Origin: Conoideocrella luteorostrata
Lineage: Eukaryota > Ascomycota > Sordariomycetes > Hypocreales > Clavicipitaceae
Length of the DNA: 64,000 nt
Reading direction: 5' to 3'
NCBI GenBank assembly: GCA_032433595.1
Contig: JASWJB010000197.1
Location: 1 to 64,000, forward strand
Below are positions 47,451 through 58,667 of this stretch, one piece after another (positions within the stretch are counted from its first letter, which is position 1; each line of letters opens with the position of its first letter). The notes under the pieces are model-generated. The model made no database searches, was not told where the DNA came from, and worked only from the letters and a program-made list of their open reading frames with translations. The translations under genes were made by a program, and so were the position numbers.

Positions 47451-48083
47451 ATGTCCATCTTTAACTTGCGCCCGGCTGTTGCAAAAGACATATCGGCCAT
47501 GCTAAAAGGCCTCCATAGCGCCCTTCGCGACAGCATATTCCACAACCGGTGTTTCCCAGCCTCCGACCCAGCCACTCACCAGCAATATGTGAACTGGATC
47601 GACAACAGCATGAACGACCCAGCATCACACATTGTCGTTGCCGAAGAAGCCAATCCGCCCACCGGCGACAGAGCGCCCATCGCAGGCTGGGCGCGCTGGG
47701 TCCGCCGGCCGGGTGCCGAACCGAATGCTGAGCCCATGGTCATGGTCTTCTCGGAGGACATGTTTCCTGCGGGTGGGAACCCCAGACTGGCAGCTTCTTT
47801 CTTCCAGGCGAATTTCGATGCCATGGTGAAAGCCACCGGTGGTTCTTCAGTTTGGTTCTTGTCCATGTTGATTGTGCCGGAAGAATCTGAAGGGCGAGGC
47901 GTGGATGGTGAGTTGATGAGATACGGCGTGCAAAAGGCTGATGGTGAGAAGTGGCCAGCGTTTGGTAATGCTACTCCCGAGAAGAAGTCATTTTATGAAG
48001 ATCATGGATTTCAAATGGTTGACACGCATGAGTTTGATGGGGGATTGACAACGCATCATATGAAGAGGGAGGCAATAGAGTAG
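47451..48083 (+). CDS. GNAT family N-acetyltransferase
   Basis: A 210-aa intronless protein starting MSIFNLRPAVAKDISAMLKG, the usual first strand and helix of a GNAT fold. The middle part (HIVVAEEANPP and IAGWARWV) gives the central strands. The segment VWFLSMLIVPEESEGRGVDG, with GRGVDGELM, is the acetyl-CoA binding motif A, and KKSFYEDHGFQMVDTHEFDG is the motif B region. It resembles the many fungal GNAT proteins of unknown substrate, often found near secondary metabolism or detoxification genes. The ATG at 47451 is the first one in frame and directly precedes the conserved strand. Confidence 0.85.
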   Translation: MSIFNLRPAVAKDISAMLKGLHSALRDSIFHNRCFPASDPATHQQYVNWIDNSMNDPASHIVVAEEANPPTGDRAPIAGWARWVRRPGAEPNAEPMVMVFSEDMFPAGGNPRLAASFFQANFDAMVKATGGSSVWFLSMLIVPEESEGRGVDGELMRYGVQKADGEKWPAFGNATPEKKSFYEDHGFQMVDTHEFDGGLTTHHMKREAIE

Positions 48084-48339
48084 GTAGCACGACGGGCCAT
48101 GAAGGCTTGTTGGTTGATCAACGGGGAACATTGATATATGTATTGCTTGTGAGTGAAACCGACACGAAAATACATGAATTTACATAAATCACCAAGCAGA
48201 AGTTGCATTCGGTCCCTTTCATCCCGCACTATTGCTTGTTGATTTGCTGACAACTGGTCTGTCATCAGGCCTGCAAGCGCCGATTTGAATATTTTCAGGC
48301 ACAGTTTCTCAGGTATGAAGCCACAGCGATGGCATATAC

Positions 48340-49092
48340 TTAGCAACTCTCGTCCTTCACAACGACGTTCCAACCGCCGTCTTTAAATAATTGACCGACT
48401 GCTTGGTAGCCCCCCTCTCCCTGACAGGAGGTTGCAATATTATCGGCGCAATCGGCAATTTGAGTAAAGCTGTCGAGAACAATAGAATCTCGGTTCTGTA
48501 AATGCCAGAAGGGTTTCAGTTTTCGCAATGTAGCTTGTATATGCCAGGCGGGACACCTAATAACAACACAGTAAGAAAAAGAAGAACATTACTCACGTCA
48601 TTGCACCACCAAATGGCCGAATCCATTGCGCACGCAACTCTTGCACAATTGCCACCACCTATACTGCGCGGCTGGCCCTTGACGCCTCGTAAGTAATAAG
48701 CGTTTGTTTGGACCCAGCTTACCCCCGTCCAGCCCCAATTGAATGGACCAGGGCCGCAAATCAAATTATCGCGCTTCTGGAGAGTAGTAGCACCGCCTCG
48801 TTTCTGGGTGCTACGAGAGCCGTACTGCTCATCCCACCTGGGGTTAAGCTCTGTGACTCGTGCGTGGATCTCATTCAGACTGCCAGTGAAACGTTTGTAC
48901 GGCTCTCCCGGGTGGACTTCGATATTCCAACCCATGTCGACTACTTTATAGCCATCAATGGGAGCCTCCAAGGCTAGCACCTGGGACTGCGTTAGCTGAG
49001 AATGTGTAAGAAGAAGGAGATCTGGTGTCTCTAGAAAGCCTTACCTGACAAGCAGAGAGCAGGACTGCTGTAAATATTTTCAAGATAGGCAT
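48340..49092 (-). CDS. Small secreted cysteine-rich protein with Kex2 sites
   Basis: Three minus-strand exons, 49045-49092, 48597-48980 and 48340-48495, give 195 aa. Residues 1-19 form a signal peptide (MPILKIFTAVLLSACQVLA). The stretch 20-86 looks like a propeptide and ends with two Lys-Arg sites, STQKR (77) and TLQKR (86), which fit Kex2 processing. The predicted mature part (from DNLICG, residue 87) has seven cysteines (about 91, 128, 133, 142, 160, 168, 195) and many Trp/Gly (PFNWGWTGVSWVQ, NCARVACAMDSAIWWCND). The pattern fits fungal secreted effector-like or antimicrobial proteins; I cannot name a family with certainty. Introns are 64 and 101 nt, both with standard borders. It would act outside the cell. 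Confidence 0.8.
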
Positions 49093-49820
49093 AGTCACGA
49101 TTGAAAAGTAAATGGAAGGCGGTACTTTGTAGCTTAGCACAGTAAGTGTAGTACGGTACAGTAATGTATAGGAGACAAAAAAAAAAAAAAGAACAGGGCA
49201 TTTCCTCGTCCTTTATATATTAATATTTATCCCTACCCACAGCGGTACATTCATTCCGGAGGAACGCCTGGTCCAAGTGTATTATGGCGTCCTTGTCACG
49301 AAGAGCTTCTGCCATATGTCAGTCATATGACTAAAAATGGGTGCTGCGTTCCAAATATAACTGAGACACTTTGAATACAGGTTGCCACTGCCTTAGAGTT
49401 AATAATCGTGGCTAATCGTGGGGTGGGTATACGCAGTCGTCTACAATATGAGACGTGTAGCAGACAATCGCGCACAGGCACCACCCACGGTGCGTATTGT
49501 AGTTTTGCTATGATAATGCTATATGGTGATTGTTGTTTTATTTGCATATTGTCATTATTTGAGTGTGTCTAAAAATGTATTTTGTTATTGAACAGTTTAA
49601 CAAGTAGGTTCTACTCTACTGTATCGTGTACGGTGTCCCAAAGACTTCTCTTGTGAAATGTCCGGGTGTGTATAACTACGTAACACTCTATAGGGGTTAT
49701 GCAAGTTGCTAATTTCCTTCAGAGGAAAGAATAACATCTGATATTGACTGCAGACATAATATCCTATTATGATATGTAAGTTTAACTCCCGCTCACCTCC
49801 TGGAATATCTCTCCATTGAA
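49093..49820. other. A/T-rich intergenic stretch
   Basis: About 730 bases, visibly richer in A/T than the gene regions, without a supported gene. It includes an A run near 49178-49192. It separates the secreted protein from the broken HET gene. Confidence 0.5.
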
Positions 49821-51346
49821 TTATGCTGAATAAGACTCGGCTTCCCGCGATTGTTGCTGATCTTCATCACTGAAGAGCACCGCATACAAAACTACCTCAA
49901 TTTTCAGAATATGTTCCTCCTTTAACTCACGTTCTTGATCGCCTCGCAATACATCATTCCATGCCGGTGCTTCTGTGACATTCCTAACCATGGTCGCTGC
50001 ACCCTTTACGCCATTGAAACCACGCACGACAGCCCTCTTTATTGGGAAATCCGTGATGCAGCATATCGAATATCCTTCTCTTGCATTTGGTGGTACGAAT
50101 GCAATCTTGTACGGATTAAAGTGGCCGTTCGCTCCGTTAACGATTAGGGCCAAACGCGGCTCTGTAGGTATTTGATCTTCAGCCTGTTTTCTCTGGCGAG
50201 GAGAATTACTGCGTCTCTCCCGAATCGTTACTTGATGGGATGGAAAAATGTTTGCCTTGGGTAACCTGTGACCTAGGTTTCTGTAAATTATATGCATTAA
50301 ACATTGATGCTCTCGCCGTGCTTGGTTCAGTGCATCTCCATGAAAAGTCATTTGCAGGGCTTTTGACCAATCATTTAATCGTGCTACCGACGAAATGAGT
50401 TCAGTAGTTGTTGGCCCCATGAACTGTGTTTTGCCTAGTAGATCCGATGGAAGTATACTCTTAAAGTGAATGAATCCGGTATTATCGAAATGCATGATAC
50501 CTGGAGGAGCCTCGAGCTCTGCCGGTCCTCCCGGCAAGTTCCGCACTAGTTTGTAGAAATGGACACGATTCTGGCGGGATTTTTCATTTAGATCTTGTCC
50601 GGAGGATCTTTGCATTCGGCGTCTGTATGAAATGAGAGCAGCCATGTAAGTGAACACCCTCCGTTGCGCCTATCTCTTCTGGTACGATCAAGTCTATTTA
50701 AAGGACCTGCATCTTCCGAGGACACAGACGCCAAATTGTAAAAGTCGCCTCAATCGAGCATCTGTCCACCTACGCAGACTTGTACATAAGCAGCATTTCC
50801 GATCTCCTGCGCTGTCCACAACCTCTTCCAGTATTCGTCTTCAAAAACATCTGCCGTATACCATTCAATAGGTTGTGTGTAACCTTTGTGATTGTGAGCT
50901 CTGCATAGGACAGTACTTCGCACCGAGCCAAACTATAGCTATCCATGCCCGCGTGTAGATATGCGGCATGAATTGCAGTTGCTGAGTCTTCTCCGGGATA
51001 TTCTTTTGATCAACAGATATAGCGTCAATCCAGAGAGGCACAGGGCGCTAGTTATTTCGGAAGTAGTTTAAAGCATCCCAGAGATTAATCGTTACAGGCA
51101 ATTCCACATTATTGACGATGGTGGGTTTTAAATAGATTTGTCTCCCCAGCGGTATGACACCGCCTCATACTTTGGCAGCTGCGCCAGTGTTGCTGTTACT
51201 AATTCGCAAACGAGAAGACCGTCACTGTTTAGCTCTGGCTGAATTATTATGAGCCGGATGCTGTCGTTCGCGGGGTCGAGCGGCACGCCAGAATAAAGAT
51301 CCGCGGCTGGCTGTACATGGTCGGAGATCGTCTCGTGATCGTGCAT
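49821..51346 (-). pseudogene. Degenerate HET-domain (heterokaryon incompatibility) gene
   Basis: Read on the minus strand, successive frames spell a HET-domain protein. The N-terminal part from about 51346 has YSGVPLDPANDSIRL and YEAVSYRWGD. The core follows in another frame (LWIDAISVDQKNIPEKT, YTRAWIAIVWLG), then EYWKRLWTAQEIGNAAY and FHTDAECKDPPDKI. The C-terminal half is open in a third frame for about 270 codons (49821-50645) and ends with the HET-like FVPPNAREGYSIC. Breaks seen are a frameshift with a stop at 51128-51130, stops at 51048-51050 and 50750-50752, and a shift with an apparent loss of the usual YGLLGL segment at about 50588. HET proteins trigger cell death on non-self fusion; this copy looks inactive unless the C-terminal frame is used alone. 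Confidence 0.75.
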
Positions 51347-51713
51347 GATCGTCAAGTGACACGTCAATGTTGGCTACTGGCTCGATCTCAGTCTCACGAA
51401 ACCGGCTAGATAATGCGGTAGCCGTGTTGAAAACAAAGGCGAGTCCTTCACGGTAGGACTTGTGATGAGTGAATGCAGGTCTGACAGTCAGAGAGGTTGG
51501 TAGGTGTGGCTTGTTCGTATTGTATACATGGCTGGGAAAAGTGAGGCTAAAGTATGACCTGCACTGCCACTGGTTATGGGATCGAGTTCACTACCGCATT
51601 GCAGTACTGATACATACCACTAGGGTTAACCATACTCATGGCATTAAAGAGGTAGCGCGAGCGTCTACGCACGCACTTTGCGGCGATATAATTTGGGGAG
51701 AAAGCAAGCTGTC

Positions 51714-51974
51714 CTAATACGATGGAACGTCGTTGTTTGCTTTAACCTGAGAGTCATCCAGAATCAACGTCTCGCGGATGAAGCTCAAGCATCTATAGCT
51801 AGTTTGCCCAGCACCTTCTGTTAACCAGAGCAATGCCGTATGCTCCTCGGCATTGGCTTAGACAAAACATTGCTCATAGAACCCCGGCGGTAGATCTTGC
51901 GGCCAAGTGTATTGAAGAAGGTCAAAGATCGCCCTGGGCAAGATGGGGGCCACGGCAGTAAAAAGAATGTAGCA
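51714..51974 (-). pseudogene. Broken coding fragment, family unknown
   Basis: A minus-strand frame reads with protein-like composition for about 85 codons (TAVAPILPRAIFDLLQYTWP, then SYRCLSFIRETLILDD and VKANNDVPSY) and is interrupted by a TAA at 51858-51860. No start, splice sites or flanking continuation are found. I do not recognise the family. Its place beside the broken HET gene in an A/T-richer zone suggests a decaying gene. Confidence 0.35.
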
Positions 51975-52345
51975 TGCGGCGCCTTATGATGCCTATCTAT
52001 TGGACGTCATAGGAGACGGCGATGCTCGATGAATAGTAATTTTAGAGTGTGCAGGGGGTGTTCTCCGTATCAGTCCACAAAACGTGGCCTGGTCCTTACA
52101 ATTTTTTGTGATAGATTCAGCAGTTTCGGTCTAACAGCATTTATTAATCCTGCACTAGTTAACGGGTAGATCCAACATGGTTCACTTGAAGTTCAAGCCA
52201 CGCAAATGAGGCAGAGAACTCAAGTTGGAAAACAAGTTAAACAAATTGGTGAGTTATGAACGGAATAAATACAAGCTAAGCCGTTGCGCCTTGATCCTAA
52301 ATAATCCTCACTCCATATCCCGCGTTTCGCGCCAACTTCCATTGC
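51975..52345. other. A/T-rich spacer
   Basis: A spacer of about 370 bases between the broken fragment and the 3' end of the phosphoketolase gene. No gene is seen. The part adjoining 52346 should be the phosphoketolase 3' UTR. Confidence 0.5.
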
Positions 52346-54930
52346 TTATTTACCATGCATGCTAATCTTCTCAGCTGCCTTTTTCCATAGTCCGTCTCGC
52401 TGCCACGTCCACTTGGTCAGCACTGGAGGATCCATGCCCGTCTCAAAGGCTTGATTCTCTGCGGTAATCTGTTCGTCCCGCAACGCCTGTCTAGCCGAGG
52501 CACCACGATTACGCAGTGCGGGAATATGATCGATAGCATCCATGGCGAGACTGAATCGATCGGTTTGGTTGCGTATCGCGAGCTCGAGGGGTGTGTCAAT
52601 GTTTCCCTTTTCACGATAGCCGCGGACGTGTATATTCGGGCTGCCCGGTCTCTTGTAGGTGAGTCTATGGACCATCCATGGATAGCTATGGAAGTTGAAA
52701 ATGACGGGTGTATTGTCAGTGAAGAGGCTCAGCCACTCAGTGTCGCTGAGACCGTGCGGATGATCGGCTGGGTGGATGAGCTTGAACAAGTCGACACAGT
52801 TGACAAAACGGATCTTGAGATCGGGGAAGTGGTTGAGTAACAAGTCAGTCGCTGCAAGCGATTCTTGAGTGCTGATGTCGCCGCATGACGCCATGATAAG
52901 ATCCGGTTCGCAACCTGCGTCGGTGCTGAATCGAGGCCAAATTCCAATACCCTTGGTACAGTGCTGAATGGCGCTTTCCATGTCCAAGTACTGGAGGTGG
53001 TCCTGCTTGTCAGAAACCACAACGTTGACATAGTTGCTAGATCGCAAGCAGTGGTCCATCACTATTTTCAATCAGCGGAAATTCCAAACTAGAAGCCATC
53101 TATTTTAACAGTAGTGGCTTACCGGATAACAGACAGTTACCATCGGGCGGCAAGTAGATTCGAACAACTTCGGGGCTCTTGTTGGCAACTACATCTAAGA
53201 AACCGGGATCCTGGTGTGTGAAACCATTATGATCCTGTCTCCAGACAAGTGCGGTCAGAAGAATGTTGAGTGAGGCGACCTTGGCACGCCATTCTACTTC
53301 AAGGCACTTCTCGATCCATTTGCAGTGCTACAGAGCCAGTTAGCAGAGAGCCCACGAGACATAAACCAAAAGCGCTCGACGTTATTACCTGGTTAACCAT
53401 GGAGTCAATTACATGAATGAATGGCTCGTAGCTGTTCAACAACCCATGCCGACCACTCAAAACGTATCCCTCGAGCCAACCTTCGCAGGTGTGCTCGGAA
53501 AGCATCTCCATGACTCGTCCAGCCATGGCAAGATTGCCACCATTTTCGTCTTCTTCGAAATATTCACCCATCCAAACCTTTTTGCCCGCCTCGTACACAC
53601 CGGCTAACTTGTTGGATTCGGTCTCGTCGGGACCAAACAATCTGAAGTTATGCATGTTGCGCGCCATGATGTCTCTTAAAAATACAGCCATGTTTGTCAT
53701 GCTGCCAACCATAGTAGCGCCGGGTTTATCGACCTTGATGGCATAGTCCTTGAAATTGGGCATGTTGAGAGGCTTCTTGATAAGGCCTCCATTTGCAACC
53801 AAATTGGCACTCATGCGGCGGTGCCCATCGGGACAAAGAGCTCGCAATGCTGCAATTGGCGCGCCATTTTCGTCAAAGAGTCTGTCAGGTTCGTAGCTCC
53901 GCATCCAAGACTCGAGAACCTTGAGATGATCAGCATTGGTGTTTACGTCGGTGATGGGGACCTGATGGGCTCGCCAAAATCCTCCGAGATAGTTATCGTC
54001 AATTTTTCGAGGCGCAGTCCATCCTTTGGGTGTTCTCAGAACAATCATCGGCCATCTAGGACGATAAGCTTTACCGGCATCGCGCGCCTTCTTCTGGTAC
54101 TTTTTGATTAGACCGACACAGTGCTCGAGGGTTGCAGCCATGGCTTGATGCATTGAGTCAAGCTCATCGCCTTCGACGAAAAAGGGTTCCCAGCCATAGC
54201 CAATAAACAGGTTCTTCAGCTCGTCATGAGAGATACGAGCGAGAATGGTGGGATTGTTTATCTTGTATCCGTTGAGATGCAGGACAGGCAAGACAGCTCC
54301 ATCAGTGATTGGATTGAGGAATTTGGTCGAGTGCCAGGATGTGGCTAGAGGACCGGTCTCGGCTTCACCATCACCAACCATAGTGAGTGCGATCAGGTCT
54401 GGGTGATCGAAAATTGAGCCAAAAGCGTGGGAAATTGAGTATCCCAATTCACCTCCCTCGTGGATGGAACCAGGAGTCTCTGGAGTGGCATGAGACCCAA
54501 TGCCCCCGGGGAACGAGAAGTACTTGAAAAACTTCTGAAGGCCCTGTATATCCAGTGACTTTTCGGAATACACTTCAGAATATACGCCTTCCAGATATGA
54601 CTGCGACAACACGGCAGGGGCACCGTGGCCAGGTCCGGACACGAAATAGGCATCAAGGTCGTACTTTTTAATGAGGCGATTGAAGTGCATATAAGTGAAG
54701 ATTTGGCCGGGAGCAGATCCGAAGTGGCCTAGAAGACGCAGCTTCAGGTGTTCTTTCTTGATAGGTTCACGGAGCAGTGGATTCTCTCGCAGATAAATCA
54801 TGCCGAGAGACAAGTAGCAACTAGCCTTGAAGTAGTCGTTATACAGAGCAACATCGGATGAACTCAATGGACTGCCTTTGACAGTGGAACGAGCTGGCCC
54901 AAAGGCCCGAATAGACAGTTCGTCGCCCAT
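52346..54930 (-). CDS. Phosphoketolase (xylulose-5-P / fructose-6-P)
   Basis: Three minus-strand exons, 53389-54930, 53123-53327 and 52346-53061, with introns of 61 nt each, give 820 aa, the normal length of the family. The enzyme is thiamine-diphosphate dependent and splits xylulose 5-phosphate (and fructose 6-phosphate) with phosphate to acetyl-phosphate plus glyceraldehyde 3-phosphate (or erythrose 4-phosphate) in the cytosol. Visible signatures include [60 protein letters not shown], the ThDP motif region [37 protein letters not shown] and the C-terminal [12 protein letters not shown]. Linked acetate kinase genes are not in this window. It is often raised in fungi growing on host sugars such as trehalose. 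The start at 54930 ([12 protein letters not shown]) is the first ATG. Confidence 0.95.
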
Positions 54931-57324
54931 CGTAAATGATTGATTTGAGGGCGAGTACGGCTCTCACAGGCGACCTTGGAGCTTCAAAGGGATGGAAGGT
55001 TATAGTAGCCAGAGACTGGTTACGTAGGCATTGATAACCAATTATGGATGGACAGGCTGGTACCAAAGGGTCAAGAAGAATCACCATAAGGGCAGACAGG
55101 ACTGCCCTTATGATAAGTCATGACGAGCAGATTGTGTAATGTGCTATGGATAACGGTTGGTTTCAGATGCTAGGACCTGGGACCGCTGATAGTTGACATC
55201 GGCGATCCGCAAACAGGTGGTCCGGAAGAATAGCAGGATTCGATAGGGTTTGGATGGTGCGAGGGTTGTCCCATGGTGGCACGTTCCTGGATAATAGCTT
55301 AGGGAGCTTAGCTGTCAACAAAGGTGGCTGTCAACGGATTGGCGTTCGCGGCCGCGGCGGTGGAGAGGCAGGTGGACAAGAAAGCGAAACGGAAAGCTCG
55401 GATGTTGAGCTGGTGGGTGGTGAAGACGGCGAAAGGTTGTGAAGGTGATGGCGGTGACGTCTCGATGCTGGAATGCTTGGTGTTGGTTCCGTGAGCATGG
55501 GCCGATCTGGCATAGAGCATCGTGGAGCGTCGCAGTACTGAAACGATATCGCATATTTAGACGAGTTAATTGATGAAAAGGTTTCATACTGTTGCAATTG
55601 GATCTAGCCACATGACAAAGGGAGATTGGCAATGCGGCCGCAATTAATGCTGTTCGTGACATTGTACATTGTACACAGCTCCCATCACGACCTAACCAAC
55701 TAACTAGCTAATTGCTCTGTACGGAGTAAACACTCTCCTGACCGTTCTGCGAAGTATGTGATGCAGCCATCACTGGACGTTGTGCGGAGTAGCACCATTG
55801 CGCAGTCGCACTAACTACCAGTTATCGTACAATACAGGGAGCGACGTGCTCCGAATGGCTGGAGAGGCGGCCGGGCCGACAAATTTCGCAGCCCTGCCTC
55901 CACTGTAGCTCCAGGGCGTGGTGCACTTGCCCAGTGCCCGCCGCCCAGTAATAACAAGCCTGAGCTGCCATCTCATAGCAGCCTCAATCATGTGTACCTT
56001 TCATGAGCTATCTGACTACAGAGTACGGAGTATCCATCGATGATTTGGTCGTTTAACCGCCGAAAAGGCTCGAGAGTAGAGATGCGGCAGCATCACACGG
56101 CCATCGATCCATGCTTCCCATGTTCATATTCCCCGTCATACGCCACAAATCAAAGTCAAAGGGGTGACTGGTGGTGTGTATGTGGGTGGTATCTGTCGAA
56201 CCACGTCTGCATTCTGCATGCATCCATGAGCAAGCCCAGTTACTTCCATCACCGAACATAGAAAGGGCCAATAGCTAACTACCATTAGCACACCCTCGCG
56301 TTCGCCATCGTCATCGGCTGATTTCCACTTGGCACAGTTTGTCTGCCGCAATGCTTGCCCCGCGGAACATGCAAGTTGCCATTCGGCTTGACGGATTTCG
56401 TTGCTGCGTGGCTCTGCTTCATTCATTCTTTTGTCCGTTCCTCCGTCCCTCGCCGTCAACGATTTCATGTCATCACACAAATTAAGCTTCCGTCAAAGCC
56501 GCTTTTCAATCGTGCAAAAACCATTCTACATAGCTTGGGATAAAAAAAAAAGACTAGCGCAACAGAACCCATTTTTCCATCGCAAATACAATGAACCACA
56601 GGCCCGAGACACCTCAGCCAAACCCGCCGATTCCTCGCGACCCCGACCCCGAGACCAGCGGAGGCAACGGCCCAGTTGACTTTAAGTTCTAGCAATGGTG
56701 CTCAACCAACAGAGGCAGCAGAGGCAACAGGGTCAGCACAGTCAATCTAAACGTTGATTTGAGCCGTGCGAATGCTAACAGCATCAAGCTTTTGGAGTCA
56801 TGGGTTTGATAATTTGTTCTCAGTAACGAAATGATGATATTTTGACCTTCTGGTCGAACAGAATGCAATTCAGAAACTATCCTAAGGGAGCAATAAGAGA
56901 ATGAATGCAGTCTCGGCGCTTTCTGTGCTTTTGGGGGCGCCCAGAGCAGTTACCTCTGGAATGTGAATAGGCAAAAGGGCTACATCTGCCTAGGTTACCA
57001 AAATAGGGAAATTGACTTGATTGAAATTATCCTTCAACTCGCCCAAAGTGTCGAGTTGTTTCGTTGGAGCTGTTACGGATGGCGACCACTGCGTAGGAAT
57101 TAATCGTCTAAATAAGCTGGTTCGCCAGACCCACAATGACGACTAATTTCCATCATATTCTGCGTACAATAATACATGTTTCGCCTATGCACTCAACGTT
57201 GCCAGAACAGAGTAGTTATATAAAGAAACTGCATGCCTGAATCCACTCACAGTGGAGTTCACCGCATTTCGTTCAGACATCACCGGCAATCGACTTCCCG
57301 TAACCCGGTTTCACAGCATTCGTT
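54931..57324. other. Intergenic, nothing firmly supported
   Basis: A 2.4-kb divergent gap. TACGGAGTA elements occur near 55719 and 56021-56031. Many frames overlap on both strands between 55250 and 55660, without domains. A 33-codon proline-rich frame at 56591-56692 is listed separately. Confidence 0.5.
56591..56692 (+). CDS. Possible proline-rich micropeptide
   Basis: A 33-aa frame starting MNHRPETPQPNPPIPRDPDP and ending in GPVDFKF. The start context (aataca-ATG-a) is acceptable, and a CT/T-rich zone lies upstream (56390-56560). The composition is unlike neighbouring non-coding sequence, but nothing else supports translation. It could be an uncharacterised short fungal protein or chance. 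Confidence 0.2.
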   Translation: MNHRPETPQPNPPIPRDPDPETSGGNGPVDFKF

Positions 57325-57896
57325 ATGGATGATTCAGCCCGGTCCCTCCCTCCAGATGCCATCGCCTTTGCTGGACGCATGTATGATGCAGCCCGAGCCG
57401 GTGACTTGGCCATCTTTCAACAAGCCCTTCCTGCTGGTCTGCCGGCCAATATGACGAACGAGAAGGGCGATACACTGGTAAGCACGCTGGCTGGGTGTCA
57501 ATGTCTCGTGCCCATGGCTCGGAATTAATTATCGAATGTCGAATAGCTCATGCTTGCTGCATACTATGGACACGCGGAACTGGTCAAGCTGTTGATACAG
57601 CATGGCGCTGATCCTAACCGCCTGAATGATAAAGGCCAAAGTCCGTTGGCTGGCGCCGTGTTCAAGCAGGAGGACGCCGTTATCGAGGTATGTTGGCATG
57701 ACTAGTCTGGCACTGATTACAGCTCCTAAGGCGCTCCCAGGTTCTGCTAGAAGGAGGTGCTGACCCTGAATACGGGAGCCCAAACGCATTGCAATGCGTG
57801 AGCATGTTCAAGCAGGAGGATACCTGGCGGTCTAAATTTGAGGCGGCTACGGGGCGAGGGAAGGCGAAGCCTCCCGGACAAAATCCATCCTTGTAA
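57325..57896 (+). CDS. Small ankyrin-repeat protein
   Basis: Three exons, 57325-57477, 57547-57687 and 57741-57896, each a whole number of codons, give 149 aa. Ankyrin repeats are plain: AFAGRMYDAARAGDLAIFQQ and LPANMTNEKGDTL; then LMLAAYYGHAELVKLLIQHG, ADPNRLNDKGQSPLAGAVFK; then VLLEGGADPEYGSPNALQC. A short basic tail follows. Introns of 69 and 53 nt fall at the same point between repeats. Such small proteins are widespread in fungi and act in protein-protein contacts; no enzyme domain is present. It is probably cytosolic, as no signal or membrane segment is seen. Confidence 0.9.
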
Positions 57897-58667
57897 ATTA
57901 GTCAATACAAGAGAAGCAAAGGAGTCCTGGAACAAGCATATAATTCAAACACCAAATGATTGTTTTCTTAACACCGTCAATATAAGTTCATCGAGTTAAT
58001 GGAACATGGACGCAACGCGAGTAAGCTCGTGGCCTGCACGAGGTCATGTCATTGAAGATATTGACATGAGAAGTTTCTAGACATTAGCAGATGCATAACA
58101 TGCACGGCCATGTCATTGAAGATATTGACAGAGAAGTTTCTAGACATTAGCAGATGCATAACATGCATGGCCATGTCATTTTTTCCCCTCTTTCCCTCTC
58201 CCATGTCTCATTACAACTCATTACGTGTGTACACGGTGTATACATTCAATACACCCATTGGAGTCCAAACGCAGCGCCAAAATTGAAGTGGTCACTAGTT
58301 ATGGAGTACGGACGATTGATTTTGCTTTCACAACACAATAAGGAGGGGCGATTGACTGACTAGCGGTCGAAGGCGGCAGAAAGTGCACTATGGAAGTTCC
58401 ATACCAGCAGCGGCTCAATTGTTTGATGCGTGCCTGGGCATGTCAACTGGTCCGTGCGCTTCTGAACTAACTACCCACCATCCGCTTAGGAAAGGCGGCA
58501 ACAATTTTTTGGACGGGAGCTCCAACGGCACAGGCACCCCGTACCATCAAACATCCTATACGACTTCACCAACCGCTGCGCTTCGTGGGACTCGACCAGC
58601 ACGAATCTTTACCCCTACTCTTTTGTCGAGCTCCTAGGCGATCGGTCATTCTGCTATCACAGCCAAC
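57897..58667. other. Intergenic with tandem duplication; CCT7 promoter
   Basis: About 770 bases. The left part holds a 64-bp tandem duplication (listed separately), and a GGAGTACGG element lies near 58303. The right part precedes the chaperonin CCT7 and should include its promoter. Confidence 0.5.
58045..58180. repeat. Tandem duplication, 64-bp unit
   Basis: Two near-identical direct copies (58045-58108 and 58109-58171) are followed by a 9-base partial third copy. Both start catgtcattgaagatattga and differ by a one-base indel (gacatgagaag against gacagagaag) and one C/T change. The high identity implies a recent slippage event or local duplication. No gene function is seen. Confidence 0.85.

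Noticed and set aside
45000..55000. Possible secondary-metabolite or defence gene cluster (MFS, GNAT, secreted protein, HET, phosphoketolase)
   Set aside because: No backbone biosynthetic enzyme or shared regulator is present; the genes have unrelated family roles and orientations.
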